The notes beneath the pieces were generated by a model. It saw only the letters and a program-made list of their open reading frames with translations, was not told the origin of the DNA and ran no database searches. A stretch of DNA of 15,806 bases, taken from the NCBI GenBank assembly GCA_026982175.1, contig JALSHP010000227.1, positions 1 to 15,806 on the forward strand, in the 5' to 3' direction. The DNA is from Campylobacteraceae bacterium. GTDB lineage: Bacteria; Campylobacterota; Campylobacteria; Campylobacterales; Sulfurovaceae. Of this stretch, positions 6,172 to 13,753 are shown one piece after another (the first letter of the stretch is position 1; each line of letters opens with the position of its first letter). The position numbers and the translations under genes were made by a program.

Positions 6172-6585
6172 TTATATCATATAGGTAAAGCTTTGATTGG
6201 CTTTTTCTTGATGGATTTTTAGTTCAGCTAATGAGGTGCTAAAGAGCGAGAGGAGGGCTTCTTGTTTAGCTTCCCAAAAAAGTTGCAGGGCAGGGTGGTT
6301 GGTTTGGGGCAACTCCTCAAAGGCATTGGTCTCTAGGGTAGAGATAATGTCTTTAAGTGAAATCTCCTCTAATGATTTGGCTAAAGCGTACCCTCCATTC
6401 GCCCCTTTGGTACTTTTGAGAATATGGACTTTTTTCAGCTCTAAGAGTATTTGACTTAAAAACTTTTCAGGAGCATCCGCTTTTAGGGCTAAACTTTTGA
6501 TGTTGAGACGGCTTTCTACATCGAGTAGTGAGAGTTGATAGATGGCACTTAGGGCATAAGTGGTTTTGCTTGAGATACCTATCAT
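6172..6585 (-). CDS. Rrf2 family transcriptional regulator without cysteines
   Basis: This 137-residue DNA-binding protein has the Rrf2 winged-helix pattern: YALSAIYQLSLL at 10-21, LNIKSLALKADAPEKFLSQI for the recognition region, and KSTKGANGGYALAKSLEEIS for the wing. IscR, NsrR and RirA carry three cysteines for an iron-sulfur cluster after the wing, but this protein has no cysteine at all, so it cannot sense through such a cluster. Cysteine-poor members such as CymR control sulfur metabolism. Its position, 3 bases after the DUF4395 gene and 26 before a trans-sulfuration gene, makes a similar role likely (inference). No clear ribosome-binding site is seen, as its start lies just past the stop of the previous gene, so translational coupling is probable. 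Confidence 0.87.
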   Translation of the reverse strand: MIGISSKTTYALSAIYQLSLLDVESRLNIKSLALKADAPEKFLSQILLELKKVHILKSTKGANGGYALAKSLEEISLKDIISTLETNAFEELPQTNHPALQLFWEAKQEALLSLFSTSLAELKIHQEKANQSFTYMI

Positions 6586-6588
6586 CTG

Positions 6589-7026
6589 CTACTTCTTTTT
6601 TTGTAGATATTGAAGCAAATGGTAGACTTTACACCCTACACAGTAGTCAAAGGTGGCTTCTAAAAAGGCACAAAGAAGTAAAATAGCCACTAAAACAGAG
6701 GCGAGGATATTGAGTTTAAATAAATAGAGCAGTGTAAAGAGTGCAATAATTGTCACGCCTACATAGAGGGCAAAGCGTTTGGGTGCTTCATCACACAATA
6801 GAGGTTTAATCTCAAACTGTTTAATAAGGGCTTGAGCCACATGGGCTAAAGGGCTTAATTTTTTTAGATTGAGTGTACGCATCGTAAAATCAAATAGTAA
6901 TATGAGAGCAAAAATAATATTTTGAGTAAAAATAAGAAGAAGTGCGAGGCTAATTACTTCTACGGCAATAATTCTTACAAAATGGGCATCAATCCGAGCG
7001 AAAGAGATAGGACAAGTTTGAGACAC
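6589..7026 (-). CDS. DUF4395 integral membrane protein
   Basis: This 145-residue membrane protein matches the DUF4395 pattern: a cysteine-containing start MSQTCPISFARID, four hydrophobic segments (about 19-32, 36-48, 87-102 and 107-122), the conserved APKRFA at 81-86 and a C-terminal FDYCVGCKVY with Cys129 and Cys132. The family has no proven function; some members sit beside rhodanese or thioredoxin genes, which fits the sulfur context here. The CxxC near the last helix could be redox-active or bind metal, and with Cys5 and Cys78 there are four cysteines. Translation starts at GTG 7026 with AAGG six bases upstream. It is the first gene of the run leading to rrf2, the trans-sulfuration enzyme and the superoxide reductase. 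Confidence 0.83.
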   Translation of the reverse strand: MSQTCPISFARIDAHFVRIIAVEVISLALLLIFTQNIIFALILLFDFTMRTLNLKKLSPLAHVAQALIKQFEIKPLLCDEAPKRFALYVGVTIIALFTLLYLFKLNILASVLVAILLLCAFLEATFDYCVGCKVYHLLQYLQKKK

Positions 7027-7055
7027 AATGAGCCTTTTAGTTTAAATATTTTCGT

Positions 7056-7084
7056 ATGATAGGGTAATTAAAAATTAAAGTCAA
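7056..7084 (-). promoter_or_regulatory. Sigma-70-like promoter of the DUF4395-rrf2-trans-sulfuration run
   Basis: On the minus strand, TTGACT (7084-7079) and TATCAT (7061-7056) are separated by exactly 17 bases. The start point would be near 7049, giving a leader of about 23 bases that includes the AAGG before GTG 7026. Confidence 0.65.
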
Positions 7085-7104
7085 GTAAATCTATGGATTT
7101 ACTT
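7083..7104. promoter_or_regulatory. 9-bp perfect palindrome, candidate operator or mutS 3' hairpin
   Basis: AAGTAAATC (7083-7091) and GATTTACTT (7096-7104) form a perfect inverted repeat with a TATG spacer. It covers the mutS stop codon and shares two bases with the -35 box of the next operon. It could bind a dimeric regulator such as the nearby Rrf2 protein, or form an A/T-rich hairpin at the end of mutS mRNA. Only a diffuse T-rich tract follows, so terminator function is uncertain. Confidence 0.45.
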
Positions 7105-10032
7105 CTCTTCATAATGGAGCTTAAGCCCTTTGGAAGTCATGAGAAAGCCTGAAATGGAGATTTTCTCTTCATGTACCAACTTATGATGGTGTTTACAGAG
7201 TGGAATAAGATTGTATTTATGGTTTTTTGCCATAGCACCTATCATTCCTGCATCATTGGCTAGATTTTGTTGGGCGATATGGTGCACATCTTCAACGGGT
7301 TGGGAACATAATGCACATTGAGTGACATAGAGGTTTTTGTTGTAGCGACTACGTTTTTTATGGGTGAGGCTTTTAAGCTCTGAACTTTTACCCAAAAGGT
7401 TCTCACGAATGGCATAGGCATTTTTTAAAAATGTTTTGTCCATGTGAAGTGATTTAGCAAATTCCAATCCATAGAGAGATGACCCCATGCCAATTTGGAG
7501 TTCTCTGTTATAGATAAGGGTATCGTTTTGCTCATCATAGCTTACGCCTAGATGAAGCATGATTAAGGTCTCAATATTTTGTAATGCGTCAATATTTTTC
7601 AGTTGGTGTAGATGGGTCGCAAAAATAAAGGTCGATTTGAGTTCTAAGAGTTTTAAAATAGCCCCTGCTACAATAGCAAGACCCGATTCGGTCTCAGTTC
7701 CTTGAGAGATTTCATCACCTAAAATGAGGCTCTTTTGTGTGGCACGGTTAAAGATGTTTTTTAGCTCCATCATCTCAACTGAAAAGGTAGAGAGACCTTT
7801 GTAGAGGTTATCTTGGGAGACAATACGGGTGAAGAGTTGCTCATAGAGTCCTAATTTTAGTTCGCTACATGGCACAAAAAAACCAGCTTGGGCTAAGATG
7901 ACCGAGAGACCAATACTCTTCATAAGCGAAGATTTTCCAGAGGAGTTGATACCATAGAGGAGTACCCCATTGATGGTCGCCCCATTGGAGGCATTGAGCA
8001 TGATGTGGTTGTGTGTTGTCTCAATCCCCTCTCCTAAATAGATGTCGTTGGGAACATAGACCCCACGCTGTTCATTGGCTTCAATGATGGGGTGTCGCAG
8101 TCCAATCGCCTCATAGGCATGAGATTGTTCTTGCAGAAGGGGACGGCTAAGGTTCATACTTTTGGTGCATTTGGCATTGGAGATTGCCACATCAATATTG
8201 GCAACAAATCCAATGAGTTCATCGAGTAGATGCGAGAAGCGATTCTCTAAAGTTAAGAGGGTTTTGAGGTAACGCTCTTTGACCAAAGAGATGAGCTTAA
8301 CTTGGTTATTTTCAAAATTTAGGGTTATCTCTTCAAAGAGTTTGGCGTTAATTTTAACAGCATTTTTGAGATGTTTATAGTGAAAATCTTTAAAAAAGTG
8401 GTGTTGCCCATCAATGGTGACAAAGGACTCTTTTAAAGATTTTTCAATGAGGGTAAAACGGTTCTTAGTGAGGTTTATGGTGTAGCCCTCACTCTCTAAG
8501 TAACCAATCTCGGCGTATCCATTTTTACTGCTGTTTATCTGTTTTTCATGCTCAAAAAGTTTTTCTATGTGCTCAGATACTTTTTCAAGTTTACCAATCT
8601 CATGGTGCTGTTTCTCTAAAAGGGTATCAATGGTAGGATAGACACCATTTTTAAAGATGTTGTCATTAATCTGGTCAATACGAAATTTAGCACAGATATT
8701 GAGGTTAAAGGTCTGCTCTAAATAGCTTTTTAACTCACTAAGGTCATTGAGAAGATGTTCTTCTACCTCTACACTGTCTTGGGTAACATCTTTGAGTAAT
8801 TGCTCAATGGAGATGAGTGACATCATCATATAGCTAAGCTCTACAGGATGTAACTTTTGGAGTTTAATTCGCCGTGTAATACGCTCTAAATCATAAATAT
8901 TTTTGAGATGGGTATCATATTGGGTGGCATTGTGCATCAACTTTTCGCTTAAGTCGTACCGTGCTTCCAAAATCTCTTTGTCGATAATAGGCGAGAGTAG
9001 TCGTTCACGTAAAAGGCGTTTTCCAAAGGCGGTTGAGGTTTTGTCAATGAGTTCAAGTAGTGTCACATCAGAACGGTTACGGCTAATGATCCCCAACTGC
9101 TCCAAGGCATTGTTTCCTAAATAGAGGTAGCGACTCTCTCCTAAAAAGTGTGGACGGTTCATCTTCTCAATAATCGCTTCATCATGCTCAATAATAAACT
9201 CAATAAGAATGGCTAAGGCTTCGGTGGTATAGGGGTAACGCTCTAGGTCAAGATATTCTATGGCAGAGAGAAAGGAGTTGATTTGGTAGACCCGTTTAAA
9301 GAGTTCATTTTGGTAGATGATTTTACAAGATTTATCATTGTAGGTGCTTGAAAATTGCCCCAGTTCTAAGTAGGCGTGTAGCCACTCTTTCTCAATGGCA
9401 CTGTTTTTAATGGTGACAATGACTTCAGCCGTGTTATAGGTTTGAAGCAGATTAAAAAGTTCATCAAGTGCATAGGTCTTATCTTCACGGTTAGAGTGCA
9501 TTTCATTGACAATGGTTTTCCCTGTGGTGACATCAATGGCGGCATACCCTGCTGAAAATATCCCTTGATTTTCATCTATGGTGAGTGAGACCAAATTGGT
9601 CTCTACTGATTGGGTTTGGTACTCAAAATTGGTACCAGGGGAGATAACATTGGCAACATAGCGTTCTACTTTGGGCATGACCCCTTTTTGTTTGACCATG
9701 ACAATGGTATATTTTTGGGTACTAATAAGTCGTGCAAGATAGCGTTCAATGGAGATAACAGGCACCCCTGCTAAGAGAGGGTTTTTAAGCGAGTTTTCAA
9801 GAATGTTTTTGTTTTTACGGGTGAGTTGAATGTTGAGAAGTTCTGCCACTTCTTTTGCTTTACCAATTTTTAGCTCATCGTTGTTGACCTCATAGACCTC
9901 AAAAAATGTTCCTATCTCCATAAAGACAAGTGCATTGTCTCCATATTTGGACTCAAAGTGCTTTTGCAGTTCAAAATAGATTTCGGTGAGAAGTTTGCCT
10001 TTGGTGGCAAGAATTTTTGCAGATATGTCCAC
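7099..10032 (-). CDS. MutS7-type mismatch repair protein with C-terminal HNH nuclease domain
   Basis: This 977-residue protein joins mismatch recognition, ATPase and nuclease parts. Domain I holds the mismatch-wedge motif Phe43-Phe44-Glu45 (GTFFEVYE). A long helical core domain follows at about 250-640. The ATPase has Walker A at 694-702 (GINSSGKSS, Lys700), Walker B LGDEISQGTE with Asp773-Glu774, and FATHLHQL. The tail after about residue 900 is an HNH domain: Cys906-x2-Cys909, His917-His918, Asn941 and Cys946-x2-His949-His950. This order is known for MutS7, described from Campylobacterota, giant viruses and octocoral mitochondria, and proposed to recognise and nick DNA without MutL or MutH. 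It is not MutS2, which lacks the N-terminal FxE domain and ends in an Smr domain. GTG 10032 abuts an 11-bp inverted repeat that contains the only plausible ribosome-binding site. Confidence 0.9.
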   Translation of the reverse strand: MDISAKILATKGKLLTEIYFELQKHFESKYGDNALVFMEIGTFFEVYEVNNDELKIGKAKEVAELLNIQLTRKNKNILENSLKNPLLAGVPVISIERYLARLISTQKYTIVMVKQKGVMPKVERYVANVISPGTNFEYQTQSVETNLVSLTIDENQGIFSAGYAAIDVTTGKTIVNEMHSNREDKTYALDELFNLLQTYNTAEVIVTIKNSAIEKEWLHAYLELGQFSSTYNDKSCKIIYQNELFKRVYQINSFLSAIEYLDLERYPYTTEALAILIEFIIEHDEAIIEKMNRPHFLGESRYLYLGNNALEQLGIISRNRSDVTLLELIDKTSTAFGKRLLRERLLSPIIDKEILEARYDLSEKLMHNATQYDTHLKNIYDLERITRRIKLQKLHPVELSYMMMSLISIEQLLKDVTQDSVEVEEHLLNDLSELKSYLEQTFNLNICAKFRIDQINDNIFKNGVYPTIDTLLEKQHHEIGKLEKVSEHIEKLFEHEKQINSSKNGYAEIGYLESEGYTINLTKNRFTLIEKSLKESFVTIDGQHHFFKDFHYKHLKNAVKINAKLFEEITLNFENNQVKLISLVKERYLKTLLTLENRFSHLLDELIGFVANIDVAISNAKCTKSMNLSRPLLQEQSHAYEAIGLRHPIIEANEQRGVYVPNDIYLGEGIETTHNHIMLNASNGATINGVLLYGINSSGKSSLMKSIGLSVILAQAGFFVPCSELKLGLYEQLFTRIVSQDNLYKGLSTFSVEMMELKNIFNRATQKSLILGDEISQGTETESGLAIVAGAILKLLELKSTFIFATHLHQLKNIDALQNIETLIMLHLGVSYDEQNDTLIYNRELQIGMGSSLYGLEFAKSLHMDKTFLKNAYAIRENLLGKSSELKSLTHKKRSRYNKNLYVTQCALCSQPVEDVHHIAQQNLANDAGMIGAMAKNHKYNLIPLCKHHHKLVHEEKISISGFLMTSKGLKLHYEEK

Positions 10033-10035
10033 GGA

Positions 10036-10084
10036 GTAAAGCCTAATAAAATTTAATGAATAATTTTATCTTGTTAGGCTTTAC
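10036..10084 (-). promoter_or_regulatory. Hairpin abutting the mutS7 start codon
   Basis: GTAAAGCCTAA (10036-10046) and TTAGGCTTTAC (10074-10084) are perfect 11-bp inverted arms. An inner ATAAAAT/ATTTTAT stem (10046-10052 with 10063-10069) is offset by a 4-base bulge. In the mRNA the 3' arm ends three bases before GTG 10032 and contains UUAGG, the only ribosome-binding-like sequence. No T-tract follows on either strand, so it is more likely a translational control hairpin or operator than a terminator. Confidence 0.55.
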
Positions 10085-10122
10085 AGTATGGTTATTTTCC
10101 GTTATAACTGTATGGAGAACGC

Positions 10123-11841
10123 TTATCGTAAACGACGTTTTTGATACTTATCGTAGTTGTAAATATCATTTCTAAACTCTATGCGACCACTACTGTTCAT
10201 CCCCGCAGTGAGATAGACAATATAAATAGGCAGTTTCTCTTTAAGGTTGAGTTGTTTTTTACGTTTACCTTTTAATATCTCTTTTGCTTTGGTGATATTG
10301 ATGTCAGGGTTAAACGTGGCAATGGTCTCTAACAGTTTTCTAGGTTTTGAAAGTCTGACACAGCCATGAGAAAAGGCTCTAACGGTTCTATTAAACAAGT
10401 ATCGTGTAGGGGTATCATGCAGATAGACCGAAAATCTGTTTGGAAATTTAAATTTAATTTTTCCCAATGCATTTTTAGGTCCAGGTGGTTGCATGAGTCG
10501 GTAGGGGAATTTTTTATTGCCATAGAGGTACTCCTCTAAGTAGAGCGATGAGGTATCCATAATACGCGAGTTTTCATACCATGTACGGTGTGCTTCTATG
10601 CCCTGTCTTTTTAAGTAGTTGGGGTCTTTTATCATGGCAGGTATCATCTCTCTTCTTACAATTCCCTCAGGTATTTTCCAGTAGGGGTTTAAGACCACAT
10701 AAGAGATATTTTCTGAAAAAATAGGCGTAGGGTGCTTCTTATCTCCTGTAATGACGGCTAAATTCTGTTTGGTTTTTCCCGCTTCAATATAGTGTAGCAT
10801 AAATTCAGGAATATTCACAATAAGATAACGTGCTTTCTCCTCTCTAGGTAGCCATTTGATTCTGTCAATATTGAGACGTATCTTGGCAATTTTTTCATCA
10901 AGAGAGGTATTGAGTGCTTTTCGTGTTCCTCTTCCTACAATGCCATCGACATGAAGTCCATGACGTGCTTGGAATATTTTAACCGCATCATCTAAGCAGT
11001 GACCAAAAATAGCATCACGGCTTAAATTAAGGTCTTTAGCGTGAGTGGTTTTTTGTGTGACAACTAGGCTATTGTTGGTCTCATTACACTCTCTATAGTC
11101 ATCTGATGCTTTGAGTCGCTCACGTAATTTCAGGACAATATCTCCACCACTTCCAATGGCGAGTCGTTTAAAGTAGGGTAGCTCTTCCCATCCCCCTTTG
11201 GCTTTAATGGCTTCAAGTTTTTTTAATGATAGGAGTAGCCCCTGATATCCAAAATTTTTGGGTGTAATGTCGCTAATGGTTTGATTAATATCGCGACGCT
11301 TCATCAGTTTACTTAGATTAAATTTTGGTTTACGTTTAATCCATGCGGCATTGATTTTTCTTTTCTTTAGAGAGGAGAGTTTGTAGCCAAAGTTTTTCCA
11401 CTGTATCTCACCATAAATAGTATGAAGTAAAAAGTTATAATAGAGTGAAGAGAGTTTAATTTCAGTATGTAGTAGCTTCTCTTGGGTGAGATTATTATCT
11501 AACGATTTTTTTAACATTTGATAGTTCTTATAGATAGGTCCCTGTTTATCAAGGGTAATATCTTCTTCAATATGTTCAAAGAGTTGGGTATATTTTGTGC
11601 TATCTAATTTATCTTCTTTAATCCACAGAGGAAGATAGCTGTTCTTACGATAAAAGTTGATTAGAAACTTTTTTTGTGGAATGGTTTTTAATAGTTTTGA
11701 GGGAGATCTTTTAAATGTTTTTGTGAAGAGTTTTTGGGTCTGATTATGCTCTTGTTGTGTGGTATTGCTCTCACTAGGTAAGGCAGAGAGTATCGATGTT
11801 GAGAATAGTGTTAAAAGTAGTATAGTAAGTAGATATTTCAT
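10123..11841 (-). CDS. YcbB-type L,D-transpeptidase (paralogue 1)
   Basis: This is a periplasmic enzyme predicted to form 3-3 peptidoglycan cross-links, or to attach proteins, using a catalytic cysteine. The 572 residues comprise a signal peptide (about 1-19, LLTILLLTLFSTSILSA), an alpha-helical scaffold (about 50-275), a peptidoglycan-binding repeat at about 281-312 (CLDDAVKIFQARHGLHVDG) and a YkuD domain from about 338. The catalytic motif is His475-Asp-Thr-Pro then Ser491-His492-Gly493-Cys494-Val-Arg. A long insertion at about 405-455 before the motif corresponds to the capping subdomain of YcbB/LdtD. It is paralogous to the next gene upstream and is probably a tandem duplicate. The ribosome-binding AAGGAG (11863-11868) is 21 bases from ATG 11841, too far, so the start may lie upstream at a non-ATG codon. 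Confidence 0.88.
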   Translation of the reverse strand: MKYLLTILLLTLFSTSILSALPSESNTTQQEHNQTQKLFTKTFKRSPSKLLKTIPQKKFLINFYRKNSYLPLWIKEDKLDSTKYTQLFEHIEEDITLDKQGPIYKNYQMLKKSLDNNLTQEKLLHTEIKLSSLYYNFLLHTIYGEIQWKNFGYKLSSLKKRKINAAWIKRKPKFNLSKLMKRRDINQTISDITPKNFGYQGLLLSLKKLEAIKAKGGWEELPYFKRLAIGSGGDIVLKLRERLKASDDYRECNETNNSLVVTQKTTHAKDLNLSRDAIFGHCLDDAVKIFQARHGLHVDGIVGRGTRKALNTSLDEKIAKIRLNIDRIKWLPREEKARYLIVNIPEFMLHYIEAGKTKQNLAVITGDKKHPTPIFSENISYVVLNPYWKIPEGIVRREMIPAMIKDPNYLKRQGIEAHRTWYENSRIMDTSSLYLEEYLYGNKKFPYRLMQPPGPKNALGKIKFKFPNRFSVYLHDTPTRYLFNRTVRAFSHGCVRLSKPRKLLETIATFNPDINITKAKEILKGKRKKQLNLKEKLPIYIVYLTAGMNSSGRIEFRNDIYNYDKYQKRRLR

Positions 11842-11885
11842 GATTAATTTAGACAGAACCTTCTCCTTATGTTTTAAAGAAGAAA

Positions 11886-11914
11886 AGTATAGTCTAAAAG
11901 GGTGAAGAAGACAA
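11886..11914 (-). promoter_or_regulatory. Candidate promoter of L,D-transpeptidase 1
   Basis: On the minus strand, TTGTCT (11914-11909) and TATACT (11891-11886) are 17 bases apart, in the 96-base gap between the two transpeptidase genes. This suggests that paralogue 1 has its own promoter rather than relying only on read-through. Confidence 0.5.
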
Positions 11915-11937
11915 TATCTAAAGGGTAAAAAGCCCCA

Positions 11938-13668
11938 TTAGTCGATGCTTCTTCTCTGGAGTGCATCATAACCATACACATCTGGTAAATAGTGAACTAA
12001 ACCATCACTTTTTATACGTGCAGTGAGGTAGGTGATATGGACAGGAACAGGGTTCGCTAAGTTTAATTGTGTTTTAACTTTTCCTCTTAATACACGTTTT
12101 GAACGATTATAGTTGACCGAACGTTCATGTTTGGCAAAGGTGGCTAAGAGTCCATTAGGGTTCGCAATCCTAACACAGCCATGCGAAAATGCTCTTGGAT
12201 ATTTTTTAAAGAGTTTACGGTTAGGGGTGTCATGTAGATAGACAGCAAATTTATTGGGAAATTTAAATTTAATTTTGCCTAAGGCATTACGTGGACCAGG
12301 AGGTTGCATAAATTTATACTTTTTGGTCTGTCCTGTACGTAAGACTCTTGCCCAATCTATTTTAGAGGTATTAATAGGAGGGCGTTTTAAGGAGTAGCTT
12401 CGACGTACTTCATAGCCTCTATTGGCAAGGTAGTTAGGGTCTTTAAGTAAGCCAGGAATAATCTCTTTTTTAACAATACTATCTGGAATAAACCAATAAG
12501 GGTTGAGGACAATAAACGAAACTTTATTGGAAAATATAGGAGTATGATGTTTTTTATCTCCTACAATAACTGCCATGGTTAAAGCATTTCTGCCGTTTTC
12601 TTTGTAGTAAAGTCTATAGTCTGGAATATTGACCATGATGTATCTATCTTCAGCTTGGTCAGGCATTCTCTTGATTCTATCAAGGTTTAGAAGAAGTTTT
12701 TTGATTTTCCAATTTACAGAGATGTTAAGTTTTCTACGTGTTGTATTATTGATTGTCCCTGTCTGTCCAATTTGGTGGCGTTTTTGAAAGCGTTTAATGG
12801 CTTTCTTAAGACAAGGACCAAACTTGTTACTGTTACCTTGACAGGTGTAGTCCCCTTCACTTCTAAGTCGAGCAATAAGACGACTCACCTGTTTTCCCGC
12901 TTTACCATAGCGAAGTTGAGAAGAGGCAGGGATTTTTCTCCATCCTCCCGCTGCTTGTACTTTACGTAAGCGAGATAGATGATTACTTAATTGATTATAT
13001 TTAAAACTACTAGGTGTGGTACGTGCAACAATATCAGATATTTTATAATGCAGTAGCATATCGGCTATGTTATAGTTAGGATTGTATGTCTCCCAAGCTG
13101 CTTTTTGATATTTTATTTTTCTTTTAAAGTTTCTCCATTGAATTGACCCATAGAGATGATGTCCCATATAACGACGATAGAGGGAGCTTAGCTTTAAATC
13201 AAGCATAAGCTCTTTTCCCATGTTACGCTCTTTAATATTTTTAATCTCTTTTTTTAGCTTTTGGGAGAGGGTTTTGAGTTTACCAAATCTTTCAAGCGTA
13301 TTATCAGATTCAATCTGAACAAAGAGCTCATTGACTGCTTCTTGTTTGATTCCATCATGATTAAACCAAATAGGTCGGTAGATTTTACGCTTATAGAGAT
13401 CTTGAATAAACTTTTTATAGTTAATTGTTTTAAAAGTTTTCTCTTCTTGGCTAATAATAAGAGACATTAAGCCTTTTGTACTCTGCTCATCATAAATAAT
13501 TTCAGAGAGGGTAATGTCTGGTTCGTAATTTTGATAATTTTGATGTTGCTCTTGAAAACTCTGATGTACTTGGTTAAGTTGCTCAGTAGATGTTAATGTT
13601 ACTGCTTTAAGCTTAATGGTTAAAGCAGTAAGAAAAATTATGATTAAAATAGTTTTGATGATATTCAC
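11938..13668 (-). CDS. YcbB-type L,D-transpeptidase (paralogue 2)
   Basis: This 576-residue paralogue of the downstream enzyme has the same order: a hydrophobic signal segment (about 2-22), a helical scaffold, a peptidoglycan-binding repeat from about Gly284 (GPCLKKAIKRFQKRHQIGQT), the YkuD domain, and the active site His479-Asp-Thr-Pro with Ser495-His496-Gly497-Cys498-Val-Arg. Stretches such as NALGKIKFKFPN and VVLNPYW/IVLNPYW are nearly identical in both, while the N-terminal halves have diverged. GTG 13668 is chosen because AAGG lies at good spacing. The mature domains are very basic (many Lys-Arg clusters such as KRKIKYQKAAW). It lies 85 bases after an NlpC/P60 lipoprotein gene, supporting a role in cell-wall remodelling. 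Whether it acts as cross-linker, carboxypeptidase-like trimmer or protein anchor is open. Confidence 0.88.
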   Translation of the reverse strand: MNIIKTILIIIFLTALTIKLKAVTLTSTEQLNQVHQSFQEQHQNYQNYEPDITLSEIIYDEQSTKGLMSLIISQEEKTFKTINYKKFIQDLYKRKIYRPIWFNHDGIKQEAVNELFVQIESDNTLERFGKLKTLSQKLKKEIKNIKERNMGKELMLDLKLSSLYRRYMGHHLYGSIQWRNFKRKIKYQKAAWETYNPNYNIADMLLHYKISDIVARTTPSSFKYNQLSNHLSRLRKVQAAGGWRKIPASSQLRYGKAGKQVSRLIARLRSEGDYTCQGNSNKFGPCLKKAIKRFQKRHQIGQTGTINNTTRRKLNISVNWKIKKLLLNLDRIKRMPDQAEDRYIMVNIPDYRLYYKENGRNALTMAVIVGDKKHHTPIFSNKVSFIVLNPYWFIPDSIVKKEIIPGLLKDPNYLANRGYEVRRSYSLKRPPINTSKIDWARVLRTGQTKKYKFMQPPGPRNALGKIKFKFPNKFAVYLHDTPNRKLFKKYPRAFSHGCVRIANPNGLLATFAKHERSVNYNRSKRVLRGKVKTQLNLANPVPVHITYLTARIKSDGLVHYLPDVYGYDALQRRSID

Positions 13669-13753
13669 AGGAACCTTTGTCTAGCGTAAAATTGGTATTT
13701 AAGCTTAATAAGTTTTTTTTAATATCAGTATATCAAAATATAATTAAAAATGT

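Noticed and set aside
5070..6454. Plus-strand frames at 5070-5297 and 6236-6454
   Set aside because: They run antisense to the trans-sulfuration and Rrf2 genes and have no domain or ribosome-binding support.
7099..10032. MutS2 instead of MutS7
   Set aside because: The N-terminal FxE mismatch domain is present and the C-terminus is HNH, not Smr.
10036..10084. Intrinsic terminator between L,D-transpeptidase 1 and mutS7
   Set aside because: The stem is good but neither strand has a T-tract after it, and it touches the mutS7 start codon.
12772..13470. Plus-strand frames at 12772-12969 and 13261-13470
   Set aside because: They are antisense to L,D-transpeptidase 2 and look like reverse translations of its Lys/Arg-rich codons.
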